Source of the DNA: Shewanella psychromarinicola
GTDB lineage: Bacteria > Pseudomonadota > Gammaproteobacteria > Enterobacterales > Shewanellaceae
Direction of reading: 5' to 3'
DNA: 64,000 nt
Assembly (NCBI RefSeq): GCF_003855155.1
Contig: NZ_CP034073.1
Span: forward strand, 4,898,001-4,962,000
The notes beneath the pieces are model-generated. The model ran no database searches, was not told the origin of the DNA, and was given only the letters and a program-made list of their open reading frames with translations. Positions 17,507 to 26,692 of this stretch are shown in pieces; the first letter of the stretch is position 1; each line of letters begins with the position of its first letter. The position numbers were made by a program, and so were the translations under genes.

Positions 17507-18976
17507 ATGCACACAAGCAAAAAACATTTTACTCAGCCGATGTGGGCTAGCGCCGCAGTGCTGCTTACCTTAGTCGCGGGTTGTAGTGACGATAACAACG
17601 ATCCAGCTATTGTGTCCGTCATTGCGCCAGAAGTTGTGCCGACTATTAATATCAGCAATCCAAGTGATCTTGCGGCTAATGTGGCGATCAACCAACAGGT
17701 CACAGTAACTTTCAATGAAGCCATGGATGGGCAAACGATTAATGATGCCAGCTTTATTGTAAAAGATGCCAGCGAAACCGTCGTGGTAGGAGCCGTCTCT
17801 TATAATGAAACGAGTCATACCGCTGTGTTTACCCCAAACAGTGATTTTACGTATAACACTCAGTACCAAGTATCAATCACAACGGATGTAAAAAATGCTA
17901 AAGGCGTCGCGCTGACCAGTGGCTTTAGCTGGTCATTTACCACCTCTGCGTTGCATGATGTTATTGCACCACAGATAGTATCAAACGACCCGGTTGATCT
18001 AGCCAAGAATTTTGCTTTGAATAGAAATGTGACCGCTGATTTTAGTGAGGCGCTTGATCCTAATACGGTAAACGGATCCAGCTTTACCTTAAGTGATGGT
18101 ACAAATCTTGTCGCGGGTGTGATTAGTTTTCAAGGCACCAAGGCAAGCTTCAATCCAGATGATAATTTAGCGGCCAATACGCTCTATACCGCGACCCTGA
18201 CTACTGCTATCGCCGATTTGGCGATCCCAGCTAATCTATTAGCGACGAAGTTCAGCTGGAGTTTTACCACTAGTGCTGCCGCGGCTCTTGGGCCAAAACC
18301 GGTTAACTTAAGCACTGCTGGGGATTTTGCCATTTTGACTAAATCTGGTATTACCAATGTTCCAGCTTCCGCTATAACAGGCGACATAGGTGCAAGCCCT
18401 ATCACGTCGGCTGCGATGGACAATGTAACGTGTTCTGAAATCAACGGTACTATTTATGGCTCAGACGTCGGATACACAGGTAGTGGTGTAGTTAACTGCT
18501 TTAAAGGCGCAGCACCTGATAATACTCTGGTTGCCCAAGCCGTGCTTGATATGGGCACAGCCTATAACGATGCTGCTGGCAGAACGTTACCCGACTATAC
18601 TGAACTCGGTGCCGGTAATATTAGTGGCATGACGTTAGAGCCAGGTCTATATAAGTGGAGTTCAGGTGTGTTGATCACTACCAATGTGACCCTTTCAGGC
18701 AGTGCCAATGACGTGTGGATTTTTCAGATAGCAGGTGACCTTACTCAAGAGGGTGCCAGTCGTATTACTTTAGAAGGCGGCGCTCAGGCAAAAAATATCT
18801 TCTGGCAAGTGGCCGGAAGTGCCGGTGTGGCACTTGATACAACGGTGCATTTTGAGGGTGTGGTTTTGGCTGAAAAAGGCATAAGCTTAAATACGGACGC
18901 GACGGTTAACGGCAGATTGATGACCCAAACGGCCGTCACCTTAGATCATAATATCGTGGTCGAGCCCGCTGAGTAA
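17507..18976 (+). CDS. IBP3: Ig-like/DUF3494 ice-binding lipoprotein
   Basis: A 489-residue lipoprotein (LLTLVAGC, Ser at +2, predicted outer-membrane anchoring). Two Big_5/SbsA-type Ig-like domains lie at about residues 43-148 and 152-255, with motifs NPSDLAANVAINQQVTVTFN, NDPVDLAKNFALNRNVTA and the repeated FSWSFTTSA. The DUF3494 domain (about 263-489) shares with IBP1 ILTKSGITNV, ITGDIGASPIT, LEPGLYKWSS, NDVWIFQIAGDL, AKNIFWQVAGS and GRLMTQTAVTLDHN. The ribosome binding site AAAGGA precedes the ATG. It stands 274 bases after IBP2 with no sigma-54 element of its own visible, so read-through from IBP2 is possible. The terminator at 19099 ends it. Confidence 0.93.
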   Translation: MHTSKKHFTQPMWASAAVLLTLVAGCSDDNNDPAIVSVIAPEVVPTINISNPSDLAANVAINQQVTVTFNEAMDGQTINDASFIVKDASETVVVGAVSYNETSHTAVFTPNSDFTYNTQYQVSITTDVKNAKGVALTSGFSWSFTTSALHDVIAPQIVSNDPVDLAKNFALNRNVTADFSEALDPNTVNGSSFTLSDGTNLVAGVISFQGTKASFNPDDNLAANTLYTATLTTAIADLAIPANLLATKFSWSFTTSAAAALGPKPVNLSTAGDFAILTKSGITNVPASAITGDIGASPITSAAMDNVTCSEINGTIYGSDVGYTGSGVVNCFKGAAPDNTLVAQAVLDMGTAYNDAAGRTLPDYTELGAGNISGMTLEPGLYKWSSGVLITTNVTLSGSANDVWIFQIAGDLTQEGASRITLEGGAQAKNIFWQVAGSAGVALDTTVHFEGVVLAEKGISLNTDATVNGRLMTQTAVTLDHNIVVEPAE

Positions 18977-19098
18977 ATCTGTTACTAGCGATGACTAGCA
19001 CTAATATTCTAGCAATAATATTCTAGCAATAAAGAGTCTAGCACTAGTCTAGCACTGGCAATATGTCACCATCCTTTGACGCTTTGCGTCAGAAAATC

Positions 19099-19132
19099 AA
19101 TATCCGCTAAACTCAGTTTAGCGGATATTTTT
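19099..19132 (+). terminator. Intrinsic terminator after IBP3
   Basis: A 13-bp perfect stem, AATATCCGCTAAA/TTTAGCGGATATT (19099-19111 with 19117-19129), is followed by Ts. Upstream, 18986-19050 is CTAGCA-rich, resembling the CTAG-rich repeats elsewhere in the window. Confidence 0.9.
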
Positions 19133-19497
19133 ATGGTATTAATAGCGACGATAGCGACATTCATTGTGATGCAAAACCCGAATGCCCTAAAAGGTTATCA
19201 CCATAGGTGAAGCTGTTATGAACACCCCACCGACGTCGCTTAGTGTCGGTCAATGGGTTTTCGGCGATGGTGATAAAACCGACACTGAATGCATAAGACT
19301 CTGAATGCGTAGAACATTGGGTCCATGCAGCACTGGAGGCGAGGATCACTTCGACAAGCCGACTTGCGGATCGGTTTGTGCCATTGATGGTATAAATTCA
19401 GACCCACAGCAGAGTCACAAAACCCATGGCTAAATCAATTCGCCATGCTTACGGACAAGTTGTCATGTCAACATTGAGCATCTGACACCGGCAAAAA
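19133..19497 (+). pseudogene. Decayed second copy of yfhL
   Basis: The sequence tracks yfhL from its ATG to just past its stop. Shared blocks in order include TTTTTATGG at the start, a 15-base identity ACCCGAATGCCCTAA (19176-19190 versus 3321-3335), a 14-base identity CGACAAGCCGACTT (19352-19365 versus 3408-3421), ATCGGTTTGT, GAGTCACAA and ACACCGGCAA after the stop. Between the two long blocks it carries about 89 extra bases and several stop codons, so no ferredoxin can be made. With the intact yfhL at 3274 it forms direct repeats around the accessory island. Confidence 0.85.
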
Positions 19498-19520
19498 CGG
19501 CGCTAAATGCGCCGTTTTTT
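19494..19520. terminator. Bidirectional terminator between yfhL remnant and ubiT
   Basis: The stem AAAACGGCGC/GCGCCGTTTT (19494-19503 with 19509-19518) has As before and Ts after, so it can end transcripts from either side, including leftward ubiT. Confidence 0.87.
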
Positions 19521-19540
19521 TATATTAAACAACAAGGCAA

Positions 19541-20050
19541 TCACTCATTAGCTGTTAATATTTGCAGCATTTTTGCAAATTTTTCAATGCCAATTTGCGC
19601 TGGTTTAGGTAAGTTCTCTAATTCAATAGACAGCAACATATTTTTGACTTCTAACCCTAATTCAGTATCCCCTTCAATGCGTAATTTACGCTGGAAAAAG
19701 AGTGTGTCTGGATCTTCTTTACCTGCCGCAACCAAAACTAACTCAGGCACATTGGCACTGAATGTCACATCGGGCTGGGTAAAAGATCGCACCTGTAATT
19801 GTGTGTCCATACTCACCTCAAAACGTAAACCAATATCGTCGACACAAATACCAACCCACTTTTGCTGTAGAAAATGGAGTTCATCTGACATCAATTGTTC
19901 AGCTAACACTAAATTCAGTAGTTTATTGATGACGATTATTTTTAACTTTTCCGGCATCACGTTCAATGAACGACGGCTAACTTGAGGCGCAAAATGTAAC
20001 AACTGTTGCGATAAGTGTTGCGATAATTGTTGTGTAAACGCTTGAGCCAT
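19541..20050 (-). CDS. ubiT: UbiT, SCP2-domain lipid carrier for anaerobic ubiquinone synthesis
   Basis: A 169-residue protein with an SCP2 sterol-carrier-like domain over most of its length (VGICVDDIGLRFEVSMD, FSANVPELVLVAAGKEDPDTLFFQRKLRIEGDTELG). UbiT (formerly YhbT) is the lipid-binding partner of UbiU and UbiV in oxygen-independent ubiquinone synthesis, as shown in E. coli. It is divergent from ubiUV with a 140-bp shared upstream region, the usual arrangement. It likely binds polyprenyl intermediates and acts as the anaerobic counterpart of UbiJ. I looked for an FNR box in the shared region and found no convincing one. Confidence 0.9.
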   Translation of the reverse strand: MAQAFTQQLSQHLSQQLLHFAPQVSRRSLNVMPEKLKIIVINKLLNLVLAEQLMSDELHFLQQKWVGICVDDIGLRFEVSMDTQLQVRSFTQPDVTFSANVPELVLVAAGKEDPDTLFFQRKLRIEGDTELGLEVKNMLLSIELENLPKPAQIGIEKFAKMLQILTANE

Positions 20051-20190
20051 CGAGAGTACCTACTTGGAAATAGAACGAGTAATAGAGTCAGTTTACTGGT
20101 AATTGATCTAACGAAACCTGTTTTAAATCAAATCATGTTAACTCAATCACATTTACACTCCTCTTCTTAAAAAAAAATGAGCACACCAAA

Positions 20191-21192
20191 ATGGAACTCT
20201 TATGCCCCGCAGGTAATTTAGCGTCACTGAAAGCCGCGTTCAATGCCGGCGCTGATGCGGTTTACCTCGGACTTAAAGATGACACCAATGCGCGTTCGTT
20301 TGCAGGCTTAAACTTTTCGGCCTCACAGCTAACGCAAGCCACCCAATTGGCCCATCGCCAAGGCCGAAAAGTCTTTTTAACTCTAAACACCTTTCCTAAA
20401 CCCGGTGAAGAACATCGTTGGTATCAAGCCGTCGATTTAGCGGCACAGTTAAACATGGATGCACTCATAGTAGCGGATCTATCATTGCTCGATTATGCCC
20501 ACCAGCACTACCCGCACCTTCCCTTGCATTTATCAGTACAGGCCAGTGCCACAAACCTAGGTGCATTGTCATTCTATCAACAGGCTTTTAATATTGAGCG
20601 TGCAGTGTTGCCGCGAGTGCTGTCAATGAAACAAGTTCGAGATTTAGCCAAAGTGAGCCCGGTTGAACTTGAAGTCTTTGCTTTTGGGAGTTTATGCATC
20701 ATGGCTGAAGGACGCTGTCATTTATCATCTTATGTCACAGGCCAATCACCTAATACAGGCGGCTCATGTTCCCCTGCTAACCATGTGCGCTGGCAAGATG
20801 CTGGCAGCGACAAGCTGACTCGGCTCAATGATGTGTTAATCGATAAAGCCGATGCGAGCCAACAACTAGGTTATCCCGTGGTCTGTAAAGGCCGTTATGT
20901 TGCCGAATACGATCATGATGCAAAATATTTACTGGAATCACCTACCAGTTTAAACACCTTAAGCTTATTACCTGAACTTGCCCGTGCGGGGATCAAATCA
21001 CTCAAAATTGAAGGTCGTCAGCGCAGCCCTGCTTATGTTAGCCAAGTCACTCACGTTTGGCGCAGTGCTATCGACGCTTATTTGGCCAGTCCCGAGTCTT
21101 TTTGCGAACAACCGCAATGGTCACAAGCGTTAGCAAAAGTATCTGAAGGTCAAATTACTACATTGGGCGCTTATGAGCGTCAATGGCAATAA
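20191..21192 (+). CDS. ubiU: UbiU, U32-family hydroxylase subunit
   Basis: A 333-residue U32-family protein starting MELLCPAGNLASLKAAFNAG. Together with UbiV it performs the O2-independent hydroxylations of ubiquinone synthesis, using prephenate as oxygen donor in the known pathway. Four cysteines fit the 4Fe-4S site: two in SLCIMAEGRC, one in GGSC and one in VVCKGRY. It ends 9 bases before ubiV on the same strand, so the two are one operon. Length and start agree with E. coli YhbU. It is a paralogue of trhP in this window. Confidence 0.93.
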   Translation: MELLCPAGNLASLKAAFNAGADAVYLGLKDDTNARSFAGLNFSASQLTQATQLAHRQGRKVFLTLNTFPKPGEEHRWYQAVDLAAQLNMDALIVADLSLLDYAHQHYPHLPLHLSVQASATNLGALSFYQQAFNIERAVLPRVLSMKQVRDLAKVSPVELEVFAFGSLCIMAEGRCHLSSYVTGQSPNTGGSCSPANHVRWQDAGSDKLTRLNDVLIDKADASQQLGYPVVCKGRYVAEYDHDAKYLLESPTSLNTLSLLPELARAGIKSLKIEGRQRSPAYVSQVTHVWRSAIDAYLASPESFCEQPQWSQALAKVSEGQITTLGAYERQWQ

Positions 21193-21201
21193 GGTTGCAC
21201 A

Positions 21202-22119
21202 ATGAAAATATCACTTGCTCCAATTAGTTACTGCTGGTCAAAAACTGACGTTGAACATTTCTATGATCAAGTCGCGTTAAGTAATATTGATACCGTTTAT
21301 TTGGGTGAAACCGTGTGCAGTCGCCGTCGTGAACTGAAGTTTAACGACTATCTTAACCTTGCCAATATGCTTAAATCTCATGGTAAGCATGTGGTGCTAT
21401 CGACCATGGCACTAATAGAAGCACAATCTGAACTCAATGAGCTAAAACGGGCGATTGAGAATGGTGATTTCAGTATTGAAGCCAATGATATGGCTGCGGT
21501 GCATTATGCGCACCAAGCCAAAGTTCCCTTTGTGTGCGGACCAACAATTAATAATTACAATCGAACCAGTCTTGATTTATTGCATCAAAAAGGGATGTTC
21601 CGTTTTGTGATGCCTTGCGAACTATCACAACAATGGTTAAGTTCAGTTATTAATCAAGGCAATAAACCTAAGTTTGAAATTGAAGTGCTCGGCCACGGGT
21701 ATTTACCATTAGCTCATTCTGCGCGTTGCTTTACCGCCAAACATTACCAACTTCCTAAAGACAAATGCCAAACAATTTGCCAACGACACAGCAAAGGTTT
21801 ACTGGCTCAAACCCAGGAGTCGCAACCTTTATTACGCTTGAACGGTATTCAAACGCAGTCAGCGGCACAGGTGAATCTGATTAAGCAAATCCCACAGATG
21901 GTGGATATGGGCATTGATTATTGGCGGATATCGCCCAATAAATTAACCGATATTGCCATGGGTTCAGATCTTGCCCATGCATTAGAGCATGCAAAAAACA
22001 ACTCACTGAATATTGAAACCCTGATCAAAAAACAGTTAAATGATCAAAACCATGCATCGATTATCAATCATCATTGTAATGGTTATTGGTTAGGATTACC
22101 CGGCATGGACTGTGCCTAA
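21202..22119 (+). CDS. ubiV: UbiV, U32-family hydroxylase subunit
   Basis: A 305-residue U32-family protein, second gene of the ubiUV operon. Cysteines in GETVCSRRR (near residue 38), SARCFTAK and DKCQTIC (near 180-197) match the four cluster ligands of E. coli UbiV. UbiU and UbiV form a heterodimer needed for anaerobic ubiquinone. The start MKISLAPISYCWSK agrees with homologues. No terminator is visible right after the stop; the next 500 bases hold the second CTAG-rich repeat. Confidence 0.93.
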   Translation: MKISLAPISYCWSKTDVEHFYDQVALSNIDTVYLGETVCSRRRELKFNDYLNLANMLKSHGKHVVLSTMALIEAQSELNELKRAIENGDFSIEANDMAAVHYAHQAKVPFVCGPTINNYNRTSLDLLHQKGMFRFVMPCELSQQWLSSVINQGNKPKFEIEVLGHGYLPLAHSARCFTAKHYQLPKDKCQTICQRHSKGLLAQTQESQPLLRLNGIQTQSAAQVNLIKQIPQMVDMGIDYWRISPNKLTDIAMGSDLAHALEHAKNNSLNIETLIKKQLNDQNHASIINHHCNGYWLGLPGMDCA

Positions 22120-22251
22120 AATCCCAAAAACCTTCCGAATGGGTCCTGAATATACCCAAGTCACTTCAACATGCTCGTTTCAAAGATCCCTTAGGATAAC
22201 TGAAAAAGGCAGTGATTGAATATAAGAGATCGTCGCTTCGCGACTGATTGG

Positions 22252-22497
22252 TTCTAGGAACTCGCCAGCTCGCCAGAGGGCGGTGCTTCGATCCTTCTAG
22301 GTCCTAGGTCGCTGCGCGGCTAGATGCTATAAAATCTTAGCAGCGAAGTGTTCGCTTGTTATCGTTTCCTAGCAGGACGAAGTCCGCCCTAGAACCTAGA
22401 ACCTAGAACCTAGAACCTAGAAGCGAAGTGTCCTCGAGTCCTAGCAGCCGCAGGCACTCTATTCCTAGACCCTAAGGACGCAGTCCGTCCTAGCTAT
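22252..22497. repeat. CTAG-rich dispersed repeat, copy 2, with 7-bp tandem
   Basis: This copy shares with 9115-9275 the ordered segments GCTGCGCGGC, ATCTTAGCAGCGAAG, CCTAGCAG and CTATTCCTAGA. It also has five tandem CCTAGAA heptamers at 22388-22422. CTAG is usually rare in gammaproteobacterial DNA, so the density is striking. No protein or RNA gene is recognised. The flanking stretches 22120-22251 and 22498-22727 hold nothing I can name. Confidence 0.8.
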
Positions 22498-22739
22498 TAT
22501 GGCTTAAAGAATGTGATCAAAATTAGCGGGAATATCCGTGCTCATTAATGGCGCTAAAACAATGGATATCAACATAAAGCCTAAGATAAAACACCTTAGC
22601 AACAAATATCCAATCTAATGATTAGATTAGGGTTTTATTATATACCCTGACCTTTCCCCTAAGTAAATATCTACTCACATTTAACTAATATCTATTCGAC
22701 TCAGTATTCGTTTTACATACAGCAGATAAGGGGGTAACC

Positions 22740-22835
22740 TTGCCTACCCAAAAAACACAACTGAATGGACATTCAATTTCTGTCCATGATAAAACGTTGG
22801 GTAGCACAGCTGGCCAACTTAAAGCACATAAGTAA
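22740..22835 (+). CDS. Possible 31-residue leader peptide upstream of the YjiH gene
   Basis: A TTG start with a strong AAGGGGG ribosome binding site five bases upstream opens a 31-codon frame (begins MPTQKTQLNGHS) that ends 12 bases before the GTG start of the next gene. The composition is soluble and unremarkable and the family is unknown. It could be a translated leader or a chance frame. Confidence 0.35.
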   Translation: MPTQKTQLNGHSISVHDKTLGSTAGQLKAHK

Positions 22836-22847
22836 GGTGTATTTAAC

Positions 22848-24200
22848 GTGACACAAAAAAAACATAGCATTAAAACAATTCTCACCTTTATTATTCCGTC
22901 ACTGATTGGCTTACTACTGTTTATGACGCCTATCAATATTGAAGGTTCGATTACCATTCCAATTGCCATTATCTCAAAAGCATTGCAAAGCCAAATGGGC
23001 AGCTCGATCCAGCTTATTGTTACCTGCATCGTTGTATTAATGGCATTAGCCTCGTTGCTCACTCAGCTCATTAATCCTAAATTCGTGCGTAAAAGCACTT
23101 TTTTACGCACCTTGCTGAAAGTGAATTTATTTTGGTTAGCCATACGAATATTAGGCGCAATCTTTATCGTGATGGTTTATTTGCAAGTGGGACCCGACGC
23201 CATTATTTCATCGGCAACCGGTGGCTTAGTACTGAATGATTTAGTGCCTGTACTGTTTTCAGTATTCATTTTTGCTGGCATGTTATTACCACTATTACTC
23301 AATTTTGGTTTATTGGAATTTTTTGGCACTTTATTAACTAAAGTGATGCGTCCCATATTCAATTTACCCGGACGCAGTGCCATTGACTGTATGGCCTCTT
23401 GGCTAGGTGACGGCAGTGTGGGTATTTTAATGACCACCAAACAATACGAAACTCGTTTTTATACCGCCCGCGAAGCGGCTGTTATTGGCACAACCTTCTC
23501 TGCGGTGTCGATTACCTTTAGCCTAGTGGTCATATCACAAGTCAAACTTGAACACCTTTTTGTCCCGTTTTATCTCACTGTGTGTTTAGCCGGTTTTGTT
23601 GCCGCAATCATAGTACCTAAATTACCTCCGCTATCATGGAAAAAAGATAATTACATCGATGATACCCCTCGCCATGAAGATGACGAAACCATCCCAGCCA
23701 GTCATGGGGTATTTTCGTGGGGATTTGAACAAGCAATGCAACGCGCCTCTAAGGCCGGTGGGATAAAGCATGTCCTAACTGAAGGGGTTAAAAACGTTGT
23801 TGATATGATATTTGGGGTGATCCCTGTTGTTATGGGGATTGGTACCGTCGCATTGGTGTTAGCTGAACATACCCCTCTTTTTAACTACTTAGGGATGCCA
23901 TTTATTCCACTATTAGAGCTGCTGCAAATCCCTGAAGCCACCGCAGCGTCGAAAACGATTGTGGTGGGATTTGCCGATATGTTTATTCCCTCCATTTTAG
24001 CCAGCTCTATTGAGTCAGACTTAACCCGTTTTGTTATTGCCGCATTATCGGTCACTCAGCTTATTTATATGAGCGAGGTAGGTGCTCTTTTGATTGGTAG
24101 TAAAATCCCAGTTAACTTTTTTGAGCTATTCGTTATCTTTATTTTAAGAACCTTAGTGACGCTTCCTATAATTGCATTAATGGGCCATTTACTGGTGTAG
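22848..24200 (+). CDS. YjiH-family membrane protein (nucleoside-recognition/Gate domain)
   Basis: A 450-residue integral membrane protein of the YjiH family with about ten hydrophobic segments. It has the Gate-domain pattern around LPGRSAIDCMASWLGDGSVGILMTT and later GFADMFIPSILASS. A soluble loop (about residues 265-295, KDNYIDDTPRHEDDETIP) divides the two halves. The transported substrate is unknown; the domain also occurs in spore-maturation and nucleoside-recognition proteins. The start is a GTG with TAAGGTG eight bases upstream. It ends at the terminator at 24231. Confidence 0.88.
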   Translation: MTQKKHSIKTILTFIIPSLIGLLLFMTPINIEGSITIPIAIISKALQSQMGSSIQLIVTCIVVLMALASLLTQLINPKFVRKSTFLRTLLKVNLFWLAIRILGAIFIVMVYLQVGPDAIISSATGGLVLNDLVPVLFSVFIFAGMLLPLLLNFGLLEFFGTLLTKVMRPIFNLPGRSAIDCMASWLGDGSVGILMTTKQYETRFYTAREAAVIGTTFSAVSITFSLVVISQVKLEHLFVPFYLTVCLAGFVAAIIVPKLPPLSWKKDNYIDDTPRHEDDETIPASHGVFSWGFEQAMQRASKAGGIKHVLTEGVKNVVDMIFGVIPVVMGIGTVALVLAEHTPLFNYLGMPFIPLLELLQIPEATAASKTIVVGFADMFIPSILASSIESDLTRFVIAALSVTQLIYMSEVGALLIGSKIPVNFFELFVIFILRTLVTLPIIALMGHLLV

Positions 24201-24230
24201 TTGAAGCAAGAGAACTTAATAACTCAATAT

Positions 24231-24260
24231 AAAAAAGGAGCACAACGTGCTCCTTTTTTT
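24231..24260 (+). terminator. Intrinsic terminator after the YjiH gene
   Basis: The stem GGAGCA/TGCTCC is bracketed by A6 and T7 runs (24231-24260). Confidence 0.92.
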
Positions 24261-24358
24261 ATGCTAAATATTCTCTGCGTAATCAACAAAAATCAAGTAT
24301 GCTTGAAAGATAAACATTGACTCAGTGTCATAGCGGTACTGATAAATAAGGGTAAACC

Positions 24359-24724
24359 ATGGACAACAGGCGTAAATTTTCTCGTATATTATTTGATGCC
24401 AGTGCTTATATCGCACAAACAGAACAAACTTGGCGAACTAAGATTTTAGATTTAAGTCTCAATGGCGCATTAGTTGAGCTACCGCTAGGATATACCGGTC
24501 AACTCAATAGCATCTTAACTCTCGAGTTTATGTTACCTGATTCTGATATCGAACTAAAAATGCAAGCCGCCATTGTGCATAAAACACCTGAGCACCTTGG
24601 CTTAAAATGTACTCATATCGATGTTGAAAGTATTACTCACCTTCGCCGAATTATTGAACTGAATATGGGTGATGCAGAATTATTAAATCGTGAAATTACG
24701 TCTTTAATCACTCCTGTACCTTAA
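24359..24724 (+). CDS. Single-domain PilZ protein
   Basis: A 121-residue PilZ protein. The cyclic-di-GMP-binding signature is complete: RRKFSR (RxxxR) at residues 4-9 and DLSLNGALV (D/NxSxxG) near residue 33. The rest is the PilZ beta-barrel (LTLEFMLPDSDIELKMQAAIVHK). It is expected to be a soluble cyclic-di-GMP receptor acting on an unknown partner. A second PilZ protein lies at 26693, with radA between them on the other strand. Confidence 0.92.
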   Translation: MDNRRKFSRILFDASAYIAQTEQTWRTKILDLSLNGALVELPLGYTGQLNSILTLEFMLPDSDIELKMQAAIVHKTPEHLGLKCTHIDVESITHLRRIIELNMGDAELLNREITSLITPVP

Positions 24725-24818
24725 AAATCGACCGATAATTATTGTCAGTAAATATGCCAAAAGGGTAAGTCAATGACCTACCCTGTTAATCGCAAGTTCC
24801 AGCGCTATCAATCGAGGG

Positions 24819-26198
24819 TTATTTAATTAGTTCAAGTAACTCATGGATAGTTTTAACGGGGATAATTTTTGCGCCAAGCCCTTCCATGGTTTTATGATAA
24901 TTACGAAATGGAATAAAAATTTCCGTAAACCCATGCTGCGCAGCTTCCTTTACCCTCGGCACACCACTATCAATTGGGCGCACATCGCCGTTCAAGCTCA
25001 ACTCCCCCATGATGCAAGTCGTTCTAGGCACCACAAAGTCATTTAAACTGCTCAATAATGCGGTTACAAGCGCTAAGTCGATACAGGTTTCTGACTCATC
25101 AATTTTCAAACCGCCCACTATATTAAAAAACGTATCATGGAATATCTTAGTTTTAGTATGTTTACGTAAAATACCAGTTAACATCTTAATTCGATTCATG
25201 TTTAATCCAACACACACGCGTTGTGGGAACTCTGATTCAGTTTCCGTGGTTAAACATTGTATTTCTAACAGTAAGTTACGGTTACCTTTACGTATACAAG
25301 TAATAGTCGAACCCGGTGAGTCAGTGGTCGAGCCTGATAGAAATATTTCGCTTGGGTTATCAACGCTGAGCATACCGCGCTCACTCATGCGGAATATACC
25401 CACGGTATCAACATCGCCAAAACGGTTTTTATTGGCGCGCAAAGTCCGAATTTGACCGTCATTGGTATCAATATGTAACAATGCATCCACGATATGCACT
25501 AAGGTTTGCGGGCCGGCAATTTCGTTATTTTTATTCACATGAGCAATAATAAACATGGTGACATTATTTTTTTTACAATATTGGGTAAAGGCCTGTGCCG
25601 CTGTTTTAACTTGTGAGGGTGACCCTGGGCTACCATTTGCCGCATCGGTAACCACAGCTTGAATAGAATCAATCACGGCAAACTTAATTTGCTTAGCGTC
25701 TAGCTCCTCAATAATGGCTTCTACGCTGGTTTCAGACAGCAGATACAAGTTATCTTCGTTGTAATTAAGCTTTAAACGATTAACCCGGTTTTTAAACTGA
25801 GATAATGACTCTTCAGCCGTACAGTACAATGAAGCCATTGATTGCGACATTCGCGCGACCAAATCAGATAACAGGGTTGTTTTACCCGCACCAGGATCAC
25901 CTGAAATAATATTCACCGACCCTGTTGTTAAGCCACCGCTTAATACTCGGTCCAACTCCCCTATCTGAGTCAGTCTTTTTTCGGCGTCCTCTGACTCAAC
26001 TTCACTGAGTTTTTTCGAGCCGCCGCCGACTCCACCCGCATACCCGAGTACCGATGACCGTGACGTTGAACTCTTTGATGCTGATAATTTCATTTCGACC
26101 AAAGAATTCCACGCACCACAACGACACTGCCCCTGCCAACGCGGATAATCTTGGCCACAATCGTCACAAACAAATGTCATTTTTGGAGCTTTAGCCAT
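24819..26198 (-). CDS. radA: DNA repair protein RadA
   Basis: A 459-residue RadA (Sms). The N-terminal zinc finger reads FVCDDCGQDYPRWQGQCRC, followed by the RecA-like ATPase with Walker A GDPGAGKTT and Walker B-like IKFAVIDSIQAV. The RadA-specific KNRFG motif is present, then a Lon-protease-like C-terminal domain (SETCIDLALVTALLSS, MGELSLNGDVRPI). It processes branched recombination intermediates and helps RecA strand exchange. The frame is open to 26222, but family members begin MAKAPK, which has GGGA seven bases upstream, so 26198 is chosen. All key motifs are intact. Confidence 0.97.
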   Translation of the reverse strand: MAKAPKMTFVCDDCGQDYPRWQGQCRCGAWNSLVEMKLSASKSSTSRSSVLGYAGGVGGGSKKLSEVESEDAEKRLTQIGELDRVLSGGLTTGSVNIISGDPGAGKTTLLSDLVARMSQSMASLYCTAEESLSQFKNRVNRLKLNYNEDNLYLLSETSVEAIIEELDAKQIKFAVIDSIQAVVTDAANGSPGSPSQVKTAAQAFTQYCKKNNVTMFIIAHVNKNNEIAGPQTLVHIVDALLHIDTNDGQIRTLRANKNRFGDVDTVGIFRMSERGMLSVDNPSEIFLSGSTTDSPGSTITCIRKGNRNLLLEIQCLTTETESEFPQRVCVGLNMNRIKMLTGILRKHTKTKIFHDTFFNIVGGLKIDESETCIDLALVTALLSSLNDFVVPRTTCIMGELSLNGDVRPIDSGVPRVKEAAQHGFTEIFIPFRNYHKTMEGLGAKIIPVKTIHELLELIK

Positions 26199-26692
26199 GT
26201 TAATTCCCATGTTGTAAATCAATTAAATACATTCGATTCAACTTATTCAGTCCCAGCCCTAATAAATAATCGCTATTAAGACACTATTTTTACTGCTTAT
26301 ACTTATCATCAACAACAAGGAAAAATGGCTGCTTAAACAACTCATACCTATAACAACTATAACAACTATAACAAGCAGATTTAGCCAGAGCGTTGCCAAC
26401 GGTTACAATCTTGTCCACACACGATATAAATAAGCCATAAGTGAGTAGCAAGTTGCACTTGTTATTAGTTACTTGTTACTTGTTACTTGAACCCAGCGTG
26501 ACTAAGCGTTAGATCAATGCCGCGTTATCATTAATACACTAGGTTAATCTTAATGGCGGATCAATTACCCACAATATCATTTCAGCATACTTCTCGAACA
26601 TCACTGAAATATATATTACTATAAAGATCAGCAATTTCTTGCCGATAAAGATATCAGCCAGACTCACCATAAGCATTTGAAACGACATAATA
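26199..26692. other. Intergenic region between radA and the large PilZ gene
   Basis: This divergent region shows two short tandem repeats: three TATAACAAC-type units at 26349-26375 and three TTACTTG units at 26469-26489. Nothing else is recognised; promoters for both neighbours should be here but no element is clear. Confidence 0.5.

Noticed and set aside
20051..20190. FNR site between ubiT and ubiU
   Set aside because: TTGAT and ATCAA half-sites occur but are too far apart to form a binding site.
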